From contig NZ_JAKEEB010000003.1 of NCBI RefSeq assembly GCF_021462825.1, positions 124,001 through 188,000 of the forward strand: a DNA stretch of 64,000 nucleotides, written 5' to 3'. Position 1 is the first letter of the stretch. Every line of letters starts with the position of its first letter. Origin of the DNA: Streptomyces glomeratus. Lineage in GTDB: Bacteria; Actinomycetota; Actinomycetes; Streptomycetales; Streptomycetaceae. Below are positions 1 through 6,796 of the stretch, piece by piece. Position numbers and translations under genes: made by a program. Under the pieces are notes generated by a model, which was given only the letters and a program-made list of their open reading frames with translations, was not told the DNA's origin and did no database searches.

Positions 1-482
1 GCAGCGTGTACCGCCACTTCCGTACGAAGGCGGCGCTGCGCGAGGCGGTCACCCAGCGGTGGCTGGACCGCACATCCGGCGCTCTGTCCGCGATCGTCGC
101 GCAGGACCGCGACCCGGAGGCACGGCTGCGCGAGTGGCTGTCGGCCCTGTTCGAGGCCAAGCGGCACAAGGCGGGCGACGACCCGGAACTGTTCGCCACC
201 TTCAGCGTGCTGACCGGGGAGAACAGCCGTGTGGTGGACCAGCACATCGAGGACCTCACCGCCCAGCTCACGGAGATCCTCCGGGACGGCGCCGTACGCG
301 GCGCGTTCACGCCGGCCCTCGACCCGGTGGTCACGGCCCGAGCGGTCTTCCATGCGACGGGACGGTTCCACGACCCCGCCTACGCGGGGGAGTGGGGGCG
401 GCCCGGGATCGAGGCGGAGTTCGAGGCCGTGGTGGATCTCCTGCTGCGCGGGCTGCGGGCGGCGGGCCGTTCCGGCGCGTAG
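1..482 (+). CDS. TetR-family transcriptional regulator, 5' end missing
   Basis: The window opens inside this gene. The visible frame begins with S-V-Y-R-H-F, the end of the TetR helix-turn-helix (usually written as xxYxHFxxKxxL), so the GTG at position 6 is an internal Val codon and not a start. About 158 residues of the helical ligand-binding half remain, up to the TAG at 480-482. The family normally runs to about 190-210 residues, so only around 30-40 N-terminal residues are missing. The DNA-binding part lies outside the window, and the ligand and targets cannot be read. It converges on the VOC gene at 656-1114. Confidence 0.85.
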   Translation, partial: SVYRHFRTKAALREAVTQRWLDRTSGALSAIVAQDRDPEARLREWLSALFEAKRHKAGDDPELFATFSVLTGENSRVVDQHIEDLTAQLTEILRDGAVRGAFTPALDPVVTARAVFHATGRFHDPAYAGEWGRPGIEAEFEAVVDLLLRGLRAAGRSGA

Positions 483-515
483 CGCCCCTCGCGGTTCCCG
501 AACCGGCCGTTCCGT

Positions 516-539
516 TGTTCGGGAACTGTTCCCGGAACA
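516..539. terminator. Imperfect hairpin between convergent genes
   Basis: TGTTCGGG (516-523) can pair with CCCgGAACA (531-539, one bulged G) around a 7-nt loop. A second inverted repeat, CGGTTC-CC-GAACCG, lies just upstream at 492-505. Both sit between the end of the TetR gene and the end of the VOC gene, which suits a shared terminator. There is no T-tract, as is usual in this GC-rich group. Confidence 0.45.
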
Positions 540-655
540 CCGTCCTGCATCGCGGTCGGCGCCCTCCCCGGGGCGTGCAAGCCGCCCGCTCCGCCCTCGC
601 GGCCTACGGTCCCGGCCCTCGACGTCGCGCCCGCTGGGCCGTGGCAGCGAGGTCG

Positions 656-1114
656 TCAGGCCACACAGAACTCGTTGCCCTCCGGGTCCCGCATGACCCA
701 CCAGTGGCCGGCCGGGCCCTTGTCCACCTCCTCGACGCGGGTGGCGCCCAGCGACTCCAGACGCGTCACCGTCGCCTCCCGGGCCCCCGGACCCGCGTGC
801 ACGTCCAGGTGCAGGCGGTTCTTCGTGCTCTTGGGCTCGGGGACGTCCTGGAACAGGATGCGGCGGCCCCGGCCGATGCCCGTCTCCTCGTCGTAGGGGT
901 CCTCGGGATGCCGGATCGCGGCGAAGCCCCGGAAGACCCGGATGCCGTTGTGCTCCGCGACCGCCGCCTCCGGCAGCGCACCGGCCGTCAACAGGCGGTC
1001 GATCAGCGCGCTGTTGTCCTCGACCGCGTATCCCAGCACCGCCGCCCAGAAGTCGGCGAGGGCGGGGGCGTCGCAGGTGTCGACGACGAGTTTCCAGTCA
1101 AGTGTCGCTGCCAT
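656..1114 (-). CDS. VOC (glyoxalase/bleomycin-resistance fold) protein
   Basis: The product has 152 residues, a normal length for a single-polypeptide VOC protein with two beta-alpha-beta-beta-beta modules. Diagnostic pieces are D-T-C-D-A-P-A-L-A-D-F-W near the N-terminus and the C-terminal H-W-W-V-M-R-D-P-E-G-N-E-F-C, the usual last strand with its metal/ligand-site Glu. It resembles the 'Glyoxalase_6' subgroup common in actinomycetes. Substrate is unknown; members include fosfomycin- and bleomycin-type binding proteins, dioxygenases and many uncharacterised proteins. No Shine-Dalgarno sequence precedes the ATG, but a TAGAAA hexamer lies 7 nt upstream, so the mRNA may be leaderless. Confidence 0.8.
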   Translation of the reverse strand: MAATLDWKLVVDTCDAPALADFWAAVLGYAVEDNSALIDRLLTAGALPEAAVAEHNGIRVFRGFAAIRHPEDPYDEETGIGRGRRILFQDVPEPKSTKNRLHLDVHAGPGAREATVTRLESLGATRVEEVDKGPAGHWWVMRDPEGNEFCVA

Positions 1115-1121
1115 ACGGGCA

Positions 1122-1127
1122 TTTCTA
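1122..1127 (-). promoter_or_regulatory. Candidate -10 element of a leaderless VOC transcript
   Basis: On the minus strand TAGAAA is followed by 7 nt and then the ATG. That distance would place transcription initiation at or next to the start codon. No ribosome-binding site is visible, which is consistent. I see no convincing -35 hexamer. Confidence 0.35.
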
Positions 1128-1325
1128 CCCCGGGTCCACGGTCGCCTGGTGGGTCTCCGCGAGATGTTCCTCCGCCTTCAGCCACGGCAGGAACTGTGCG
1201 TTCCTGCGCCAGCCGCATGTGTCGCAGCTGATCGTGCGCTGCACTCCGGTCCGCCGCACCCGCACCACGTGTTCGCGCCCGTGCTGGTCCCAGCGACTGA
1301 CCTTGCTCATGTTGATCTGCAGCAT
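1125..1325 (-). CDS. Small Cys/His protein, possible zinc ribbon
   Basis: A 66-residue product of unknown function. I start it at the ATG at 1325 because GGAGG lies 4 nt upstream; the open frame extends to 1376 without a better site. It contains C-D-T-C-G-W, then W-L-K-A-E-E-H-L-A-E-T-H. A CxxC pair followed by H-x5-H could hold one zinc ion, as in many tiny Streptomyces proteins. The N-terminal half is basic and beta-like. It lies between the VOC gene and the DHA2 exporter on the same strand, but 84 bp from the exporter's stop, so co-transcription is unproven. Confidence 0.6.
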   Translation of the reverse strand: MLQINMSKVSRWDQHGREHVVRVRRTGVQRTISCDTCGWRRNAQFLPWLKAEEHLAETHQATVDPG

Positions 1326-1409
1326 GACGCCTCCAGGGAGTACCCGTCCGCTCGCGCAGCAAGGAGTGTGCAGCAAACCGAAGATCGACGGTGGTTTTCC
1401 ACGGATGCT

Positions 1410-2843
1410 TCAGTGCTGGCTGATCGTGCGCGGCAGCCGCAGGCTCAGGGCCACAGTCAGGGCGATTCCGGCGAGTTGCACCAGGAGCGTGGTCACCAGC
1501 GCGTCCCGCATGCCCGAGCCGGGCACCAGCGACAGGAAGAGGGAGCCGAGCGTCGCCACGCCCAGCGCCAGCGCCGACTGCTGAGTGGTGATCATGACAC
1601 CGCTGCCGACGCCCGCCCGCGCCGGCGGCACCTCGGACAGGATGATCCGCAGCAGGATCGGGAGCTGGAGCGCCTGGCCCGCACCGGCCACCGCCGCGCC
1701 CGGCAGCAGCTCCAACGCGCCCAGATGGGGCCAGGAACGCCAGGCGGCGAAGGCCATCAGTGCCACGCCGACCGCCTGGATCAGCCCGCCGGCCGTCACC
1801 ACGCGGGTGCCGAAGCGGCCCACCAGCCGCGGCCCGCACAGCGACACCACGAAGAACGCCAGCGCCATCGGCGTGAGCGCGAGACCCGCCGGGACCGGAC
1901 CGAGCCCGGCGCCCCGCTGCAACGCCACCGCGATCACGAACATGAAGCCGCTGAAGCCGATCGAGAAGGGCACCAGCAGGACCAGCCCGCGCCGCAGCGA
2001 GGTGAGCGCGAGCAGGCTCGGCGGCACCAGCGGCGTACGGCCCTGCCGGTCCGCCCGGCGCTCCACGGCGTAGAACCCCCACGCCGCGAACGGGAACGCG
2101 GCCAGCGAGAGCCAGGTCCACAGCGGCCAGCCCGCCGCACGGCCCTCCGTGAGCGGGGCGAGCAGCGCCAGCAGCGAGACGGCGAGCAGAACGGTACCGG
2201 GGCCGTCCACCGGCTCGGGGCGCTGCGAGCGGGTCTCGGGGACCGCCCGCGCGGCCAGGACCAGGCCGAGGGCCACGACCGGGACGTTGACGAGGAACAC
2301 CGAGCGCCAGCCGGTGCCCGCGATGTCCGCGGCCACCAGCACACCGCCGAGGATCTGCCCGGCGACCATGGAGAGACCGGCGGTCGCGCCGTACAGGCCC
2401 ATCGCCCTGGCGCGGCGCTGCCCGCTGGTCGCCGCCTGGATGGTGGCCAGCACCTGCGGCAGCATCGCCGCGGCCGCCGCGCCCTGGGCGGCGCGCGCCA
2501 CGACCAGCAGCCAGGCGTTCGGGGCGAGCCCGCAGGCCAGCGAGGTGATCCCGAAAGCCGCCATGCCGCCGAGGAAGAACTCGCGTCGGCCGAAGAGGTC
2601 GCCGAGCCTGCCGCCGAGGACGAGCAGGACGGCGTACGACAGCCCGTACCCGGAGACGACGAGTTCGAGGACGGGCTCGCTCGCGTGCAGGTCCGCGCCG
2701 ATCGTGGGGAGGGCGACGTTGACGATGAAGAAGTCGATCAGAGGCAGTGCCGCGCCCAGCAGCACCGTGAACAGTCCGAGCCCGCCCAGCGATGGTGTCG
2801 TCATCGGGGAGCGGACGGTGCGGGAAGAAAGAGTCTCGGTCAC
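1410..2843 (-). CDS. MFS drug/proton antiporter, DHA2 family
   Basis: A 477-residue integral membrane protein of the major facilitator superfamily, DHA2 (EmrB/QacA-like) branch. D-F-F-I-V-N-V-A-L-P in helix 1 and G-R-L-G-D-L-F-G-R-R-E (motif A, loop 2-3) are clear. The length suits 12-14 helices. I chose the GTG at 2843 because GGAGG sits 9 nt upstream; an in-frame ATG at 2804 is the alternative. Expected role: proton-driven export of a hydrophobic or cationic compound; substrate unknown. It is divergent from a MmyB-type regulator across about 100 bp containing an inverted repeat, so regulation by that neighbour is likely. Confidence 0.9.
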   Translation of the reverse strand: MTETLSSRTVRSPMTTPSLGGLGLFTVLLGAALPLIDFFIVNVALPTIGADLHASEPVLELVVSGYGLSYAVLLVLGGRLGDLFGRREFFLGGMAAFGITSLACGLAPNAWLLVVARAAQGAAAAAMLPQVLATIQAATSGQRRARAMGLYGATAGLSMVAGQILGGVLVAADIAGTGWRSVFLVNVPVVALGLVLAARAVPETRSQRPEPVDGPGTVLLAVSLLALLAPLTEGRAAGWPLWTWLSLAAFPFAAWGFYAVERRADRQGRTPLVPPSLLALTSLRRGLVLLVPFSIGFSGFMFVIAVALQRGAGLGPVPAGLALTPMALAFFVVSLCGPRLVGRFGTRVVTAGGLIQAVGVALMAFAAWRSWPHLGALELLPGAAVAGAGQALQLPILLRIILSEVPPARAGVGSGVMITTQQSALALGVATLGSLFLSLVPGSGMRDALVTTLLVQLAGIALTVALSLRLPRTISQH

Positions 2844-2873
2844 GGCATCGAGCCTCCACCGTCCCTCAGGGTG

Positions 2874-2899
2874 GTACCAGAGTCTTCTTATCCTGGTAC
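2874..2899. promoter_or_regulatory. Inverted repeat between divergent exporter and regulator
   Basis: GTACCAG (2874-2880) and CTGGTAC (2893-2899) are perfect 7-bp inverted arms separated by 12 bp. They lie in the only control region shared by the DHA2 exporter and the MmyB-type regulator. A dimeric helix-turn-helix protein could bind here; the adjacent regulator is the obvious candidate. This is inference from position and symmetry only. Confidence 0.45.
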
Positions 2900-2944
2900 A
2901 AGTGCTACCTGGCAACAGGGTCCGGGGGGCGGCAGGCTGGGGGC

Positions 2945-3919
2945 ATGGCGACCATGGTGCAGGAGAGGGCGACGGGCCGGGAGACGACCGGGCAGGAGGT
3001 ACGCGCGGTGCCCGCGTCCGAGATCCGGCGGCATGAACTGGCGGCGTTCCTGCGCCATCGCCGCGAGCACCTCACCCCCGAGCAGGTCGGGCTGCCCCGC
3101 GGCCGGCGCCGCCGCACCCCGGGGCTGCGCCGCGAGGAGGTCGCCCAGCTCTCCGCGGTCGGCGTCACCTGGTACACCTGGCTGGAACAGGCCCGGGACA
3201 TCCAGGTCTCCGTCCAGGTCCTCGACGCCCTCGCCCGTGCGCTGCTGCTCGACGGGAGCGAGCGGGCGCACCTGTTCAACCTGGCCGGGGCCGTCGACCC
3301 CGCGCCCGGCGCGCACTGCCCGTCCGTCACCGAGGCCCAGCGGGCCCTGCTGGAGCAGCTGGAGCCGATTCCGGCCTGCATCCAGAACAGCCGGTACGAC
3401 ATCCTCGCCTACAACCGCACGTACGGGCTGCTGCTGTGCGACCTCGACGCCGTCCCGCCGGCCGACCGCAACTGCATGCTGCTCTGCTACACCAACCCCG
3501 ACTGGCAGGCGTCGATCGTCCTGCTCGAGGAGGCCATGCGGATGATGGCCGCGAAGTTCCGCGCCGCCATGGCCGGCCACCTCGGCGAACCCGCCTGGAA
3601 GATGCTGCTCAAACGGCTGTCGGCCGAGTCCGCCGAATTCCGCGAGGCGTGGGAGCGGCACGAGGTGGTGACCGCCCGCAGCAGCAAGCGCAAGCAGTTC
3701 CGCAACGCCCACGTCGGTCCGCTGACACTGGACCACACGGATCTGTGGCTGGGGCCGCACAACGGGCCGCGGATGGTGACGTACGCGCCGGCCGACGCGG
3801 GGTCCCGTGCGGGACTGGAGCGGTTGCTTGCGGTCGCCTTGGAGCGGGAGCGGGAACAGGAGCGGGAACAGGAACAGGGGCGAGGCGCGGACCGCGAGGG
3901 CGGGCGGGTGGCGGTCTAG
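2945..3919 (+). CDS. XRE/MmyB-type helix-turn-helix regulator
   Basis: A 324-residue regulator. Residues about 25-100 form an XRE helix-turn-helix with the subfamily signature R-R-R-T-P-G-L-R-R-E-E-V-A-Q-L-S, then G-V-T-W-Y-T-W-L-E-Q. The remainder is the MmyB-like ligand-binding domain (a PAS-like fold reported in this family to bind fatty acids or related ligands), ending in a Glu/Arg-rich tail. I start it at the ATG at 2945 behind a GGGGG run; the frame is open back to 2792 but would overlap the divergent gene. Such regulators usually control the adjacent divergent gene, here a DHA2 exporter. Confidence 0.88.
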   Translation: MATMVQERATGRETTGQEVRAVPASEIRRHELAAFLRHRREHLTPEQVGLPRGRRRRTPGLRREEVAQLSAVGVTWYTWLEQARDIQVSVQVLDALARALLLDGSERAHLFNLAGAVDPAPGAHCPSVTEAQRALLEQLEPIPACIQNSRYDILAYNRTYGLLLCDLDAVPPADRNCMLLCYTNPDWQASIVLLEEAMRMMAAKFRAAMAGHLGEPAWKMLLKRLSAESAEFREAWERHEVVTARSSKRKQFRNAHVGPLTLDHTDLWLGPHNGPRMVTYAPADAGSRAGLERLLAVALEREREQEREQEQGRGADREGGRVAV

Positions 3920-3975
3920 TACGGGCGGCGCGGTGCCTGGAGGGGCCGCGCGTGCGTCGTGGATGGCCGTGGGCC

Positions 3976-4003
3976 CGCGGGGCGGAGGCGGCGCAGCCCC
4001 GCG
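3976..4003. terminator. GC hairpin between convergent genes
   Basis: CGCGGGGC (3976-3983) pairs with GCCCCGCG (3996-4003) around a 12-nt loop, and further G/C pairing can extend the stem. It sits between the stop of the MmyB-type regulator and the stop of the second DHA2 exporter, where a two-way terminator is expected. Confidence 0.45.
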
Positions 4004-4022
4004 CCCCTGATCCGGCGCCTCG

Positions 4023-5477
4023 CTATGCGCCCACGCCCGCCGCGTCCCGTACCTCACGCTCCTGGAGCCGCTCGGCCGTGCGCTCGGCCGTCCTCCTGGC
4101 CCACCGGCCCGAGGTGAGCGCGCCCAGGGACAGCACCGCGAGACCGCACACGGTGAGGATCCACCAGCCGGGGCGGGCGGCCGAGACGAAGGTGTCCTTG
4201 TACGGCCCGGAGCCCACACCCGAGGCAAGCACCGCGCCGACCACCGCGACGCCGAGGGTCTGGCCGAGCTGGCGGCTCGTGGAGGCGATGGCGGCGGCGA
4301 CACCGGCCTGGGCGCGCGGCATGCCGGAGACGGCGGTGTTGGTGATGGGAGCGTTGACGAAGCCGAAGCCGATCCCGAACAGAACGTAGCCGACGAGCAG
4401 CGTGGCGTTGGACGTCTCCGCCTCGAACGCGGCGAACAGCACGGCGCTCGCGGTCATCGCGCAGCCCGCGATCAGCAGCGGCAGACGCGGACCGCGGCTG
4501 CCCACCAGACGGCCGGACAGGGGCGCGCACAGGAACGTCGGCACCGCCATCGGGAGCATCCACAGGCCCGCGTGCAACGCGTCCAGGCCGCGCACGTTCT
4601 GCAGGTACAGGGTGGACAGGAAGAGGAAGCCGCCCAGAGCCGCGAACGCGCTGATCGCGATCACGGTGGCCCCGCTGAACGGCGCCGAGTGGAAGAAGCG
4701 CAGGTCGATCAGGGGTTCGGTGCGCCGGGGCTCGTACCACAACAGGCCGGCCAGGGCCACGAACGCCAGGGCCGCGAAGGGCAGGATCCTGCCGAGGCCG
4801 GAGTCCGGGGCCTCGATGATCGCGTATGTCAGGGAGCCGAACAGGGCGATCACCAGCAGCTGGCCGACGGGATCGGGGCGGCGGGCCTTGGGTGCCCGGG
4901 ACTCGGGGACGAAGCGCAGGGTGAGCAGGAGCGCGGCGAGGCCCACCGGGAGGTTGACCCAGAAGATCGAGCGCCAGCCGACCGACTCCACCAGCAGCCC
5001 GCCGACCAGCGGGCCCGCGGCCATCGATATGCCGACCACGGCACCCCAGGCGCCGATCGCGCGGGCCCGCTCCCGGGCGTCGGTGAAGGTGTTGGTGATG
5101 ATCGACATGGCGACGGGGTTGAGCATCGAGCCGCCCACCGCCTGCACCATGCGGAACACCACCAGCAGTTCCAGGCTCGGGGCGAGGGAGCACAGCAGCG
5201 AGCCGATGCCGAAGACGACGAGGCCCGCCATGAAGACCCGTTTGCGGCCGATCCGGTCGGCCGTGGAGCCCGCGAGCATCAGCAGGGAGGCCAGTACCAG
5301 CGTGTAGGCGTCGATGGTCCACTGCAGCCCCGACGTCGTCGCGTGGAGCTCGCGCTGCATCGAGGGCAGGGCGACGTTCAGGACGGTGTTGTCGAGACTG
5401 ACGATCAGCAGGCTCATACAGCAGATCGCGAGCACCAGCAGACGCCGGCGGTGACTGAGCTCGGGCATGCGACCCAT
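4023..5477 (-). CDS. MFS drug/proton antiporter, DHA2 family (EmrB/QacA-like)
   Basis: A 484-residue multi-spanning membrane protein, probably with 14 helices. Helix 1 carries S-L-D-N-T-V-L-N-V-A-L-P, typical of DHA2, and loop 2-3 has motif A as G-S-T-A-D-R-I-G-R-K-R. It should export drugs or metabolites by proton antiport. It is not a close copy of the exporter at 1410-2843. It diverges from dusB, with a palindrome in the intergenic region. No dedicated regulator lies beside it, so the controller may be encoded elsewhere or left of the window. A second ATG three codons in (5468) is equally possible as start. Confidence 0.9.
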   Translation of the reverse strand: MGRMPELSHRRRLLVLAICCMSLLIVSLDNTVLNVALPSMQRELHATTSGLQWTIDAYTLVLASLLMLAGSTADRIGRKRVFMAGLVVFGIGSLLCSLAPSLELLVVFRMVQAVGGSMLNPVAMSIITNTFTDARERARAIGAWGAVVGISMAAGPLVGGLLVESVGWRSIFWVNLPVGLAALLLTLRFVPESRAPKARRPDPVGQLLVIALFGSLTYAIIEAPDSGLGRILPFAALAFVALAGLLWYEPRRTEPLIDLRFFHSAPFSGATVIAISAFAALGGFLFLSTLYLQNVRGLDALHAGLWMLPMAVPTFLCAPLSGRLVGSRGPRLPLLIAGCAMTASAVLFAAFEAETSNATLLVGYVLFGIGFGFVNAPITNTAVSGMPRAQAGVAAAIASTSRQLGQTLGVAVVGAVLASGVGSGPYKDTFVSAARPGWWILTVCGLAVLSLGALTSGRWARRTAERTAERLQEREVRDAAGVGA

Positions 5478-5508
5478 CGTACGCCGATTTCGATAGTGCG
5501 GTTAACTA

Positions 5509-5527
5509 ATGACCGATGCACGGTCAT
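5509..5527. promoter_or_regulatory. 19-bp palindrome upstream of DHA2 exporter and dusB
   Basis: ATGACCG (5509-5515) and CGGTCAT (5521-5527) are perfect 7-bp arms around a 5-bp centre. An AT-rich GTTAACTAAT precedes it, unusual in this GC-rich context and plausibly part of the exporter promoter on the minus strand. The size and symmetry suit a TetR-type operator. Confidence 0.45.
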
Positions 5528-5575
5528 CGGCGCGACCGGTGCCGAGTACCCCATGGCGTGCGTGACAATGGGGGA

Positions 5576-6745
5576 ATGCCGACGCCCATGCCCACGCCCA
5601 CGACGACCCCGACGAACCCGGCGTTGCAGATCGGTCCGCACGCCGTCCGGCCGCCCGTCGTGCTCGCGCCCATGGCCGGGATCACGAACGCCCCCTTCCG
5701 AACGCTGTGCCGGGAGTTCACCGGCGGCAAGGGCCTCTTCGTGAGCGAGATGATCACGACCCGGGCACTGGTCGAGCGCAACGACAAGACCATGCAGCTG
5801 ATCAAGTTCGATCCGAGCGAGCAGCCCCGCTCGATCCAGCTGTACGGCGTCGACCCGGCGACCGTCGGCAAGGCCGTCCGCATGATCGCCGAGGAGGACC
5901 TGGCCGACCACATCGACCTGAACTTCGGCTGCCCGGTGCCGAAGGTGACCCGCAAGGGCGGCGGGTCGGCGCTCCCGTACAAGCGGAACCTGTTGCGGGC
6001 GATTCTGGGCGAGGCCGTGAGCGGAGCGGGTGACCTGCCGGTCACGATGAAGATGCGCAAGGGCATCGACGACGACCACCTCACCTACCTCGACGCCGGC
6101 CGGATCGCGGTCGAGGAGGGCGTCACCGCCATCGCGCTGCACGGCCGCACCACCGCTCAGCACTACGGCGGCACCGCGGACTGGGACGCGATCGCGCGGC
6201 TGAAGGAGCACGTGCCGGAGATCCCCGTGCTCGGCAACGGCGACATCTGGTCGGCCGAGGACGCGCTGCGCATGGTGCGCGAGACGGGCTGCGACGGCGT
6301 CGTGGTCGGCCGCGGCTGCCTGGGGCGTCCGTGGCTGTTCGCGGACCTGGTGGCGGCCTTCGAGGGACGGACGGGCGATCTCGCGCGGCCGGCCCTGCGC
6401 GAGGTCGCCGACGTCATGGTCCGGCACGCCACCCTGCTCGGCGAGTGGATCGGCGACGAGTCGCGCGGAGTCATCGACTTCCGTAAGCACGTGGCCTGGT
6501 ATCTGAAGGGCTTCTCGGTCGGCTCGGAGATGCGCAAACGGCTCGCGATCACCTCCTCGCTGGAGGAACTGCGGGCCGGCCTCGACGAACTGGACCTCGA
6601 CCAGCCCTGGCCGTCCGGTGCCGACGGGCCGCGCGGCCGGACGTCCGGCAACAACCGGGTGGTGCTGCCGGACGGTTGGCTGAAGGACCCGTACGACTGC
6701 GCGGGCATCGGCGAGGACGCGGAACTGGACACCTCCGGGGGCTGA
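5576..6745 (+). CDS. dusB: tRNA-dihydrouridine synthase (DusB-type)
   Basis: A 389-residue FMN-dependent TIM-barrel enzyme that reduces uridine to dihydrouridine in the tRNA D-loop. Seen: L-A-P-M-A-G-I-T-N-A-P-F at the first strand, N-F-G-C-P-V-P-K-V with the catalytic acid Cys119, K-M-R-K-G as a phosphate/RNA-contacting element, L-H-G-R-T, and G-N-G-D-I in the late barrel. A C-terminal helical domain follows. The ATG at 5576 directly follows a GGGGGA run; the N-terminal M-P-T-P-rich stretch is probably disordered. It ends in a two-way hairpin shared with the convergent LTA-like gene. Confidence 0.93.
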   Translation: MPTPMPTPTTTPTNPALQIGPHAVRPPVVLAPMAGITNAPFRTLCREFTGGKGLFVSEMITTRALVERNDKTMQLIKFDPSEQPRSIQLYGVDPATVGKAVRMIAEEDLADHIDLNFGCPVPKVTRKGGGSALPYKRNLLRAILGEAVSGAGDLPVTMKMRKGIDDDHLTYLDAGRIAVEEGVTAIALHGRTTAQHYGGTADWDAIARLKEHVPEIPVLGNGDIWSAEDALRMVRETGCDGVVVGRGCLGRPWLFADLVAAFEGRTGDLARPALREVADVMVRHATLLGEWIGDESRGVIDFRKHVAWYLKGFSVGSEMRKRLAITSSLEELRAGLDELDLDQPWPSGADGPRGRTSGNNRVVLPDGWLKDPYDCAGIGEDAELDTSGG

Positions 6746-6749
6746 TGAC

Positions 6750-6791
6750 CCGTTCCGGGGAACGGCCCTGACGGCCCGTTGCCCGGAACGG
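6750..6791. terminator. Bidirectional hairpin between dusB and LTA-like gene
   Basis: CCGTTCCGGG (6750-6759) and CCCGGAACGG (6782-6791) are perfect 10-bp complements with a 22-nt loop. It lies directly after the dusB stop and before the end of the convergent sulfatase gene, so it can terminate both. Confidence 0.6.
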
Positions 6792-6796
6792 ACCTG

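Noticed and set aside
6..8. GTG at position 6 as start of the TetR gene
   Set aside because: It encodes the Val of the S-V-Y-R-H-F helix-turn-helix end, so it is internal to a truncated gene.
942..3545. 867-codon plus-strand frame
   Set aside because: It spans the VOC gene, the exporter and part of the regulator in antisense or shifted frames and shows no protein-like motifs.
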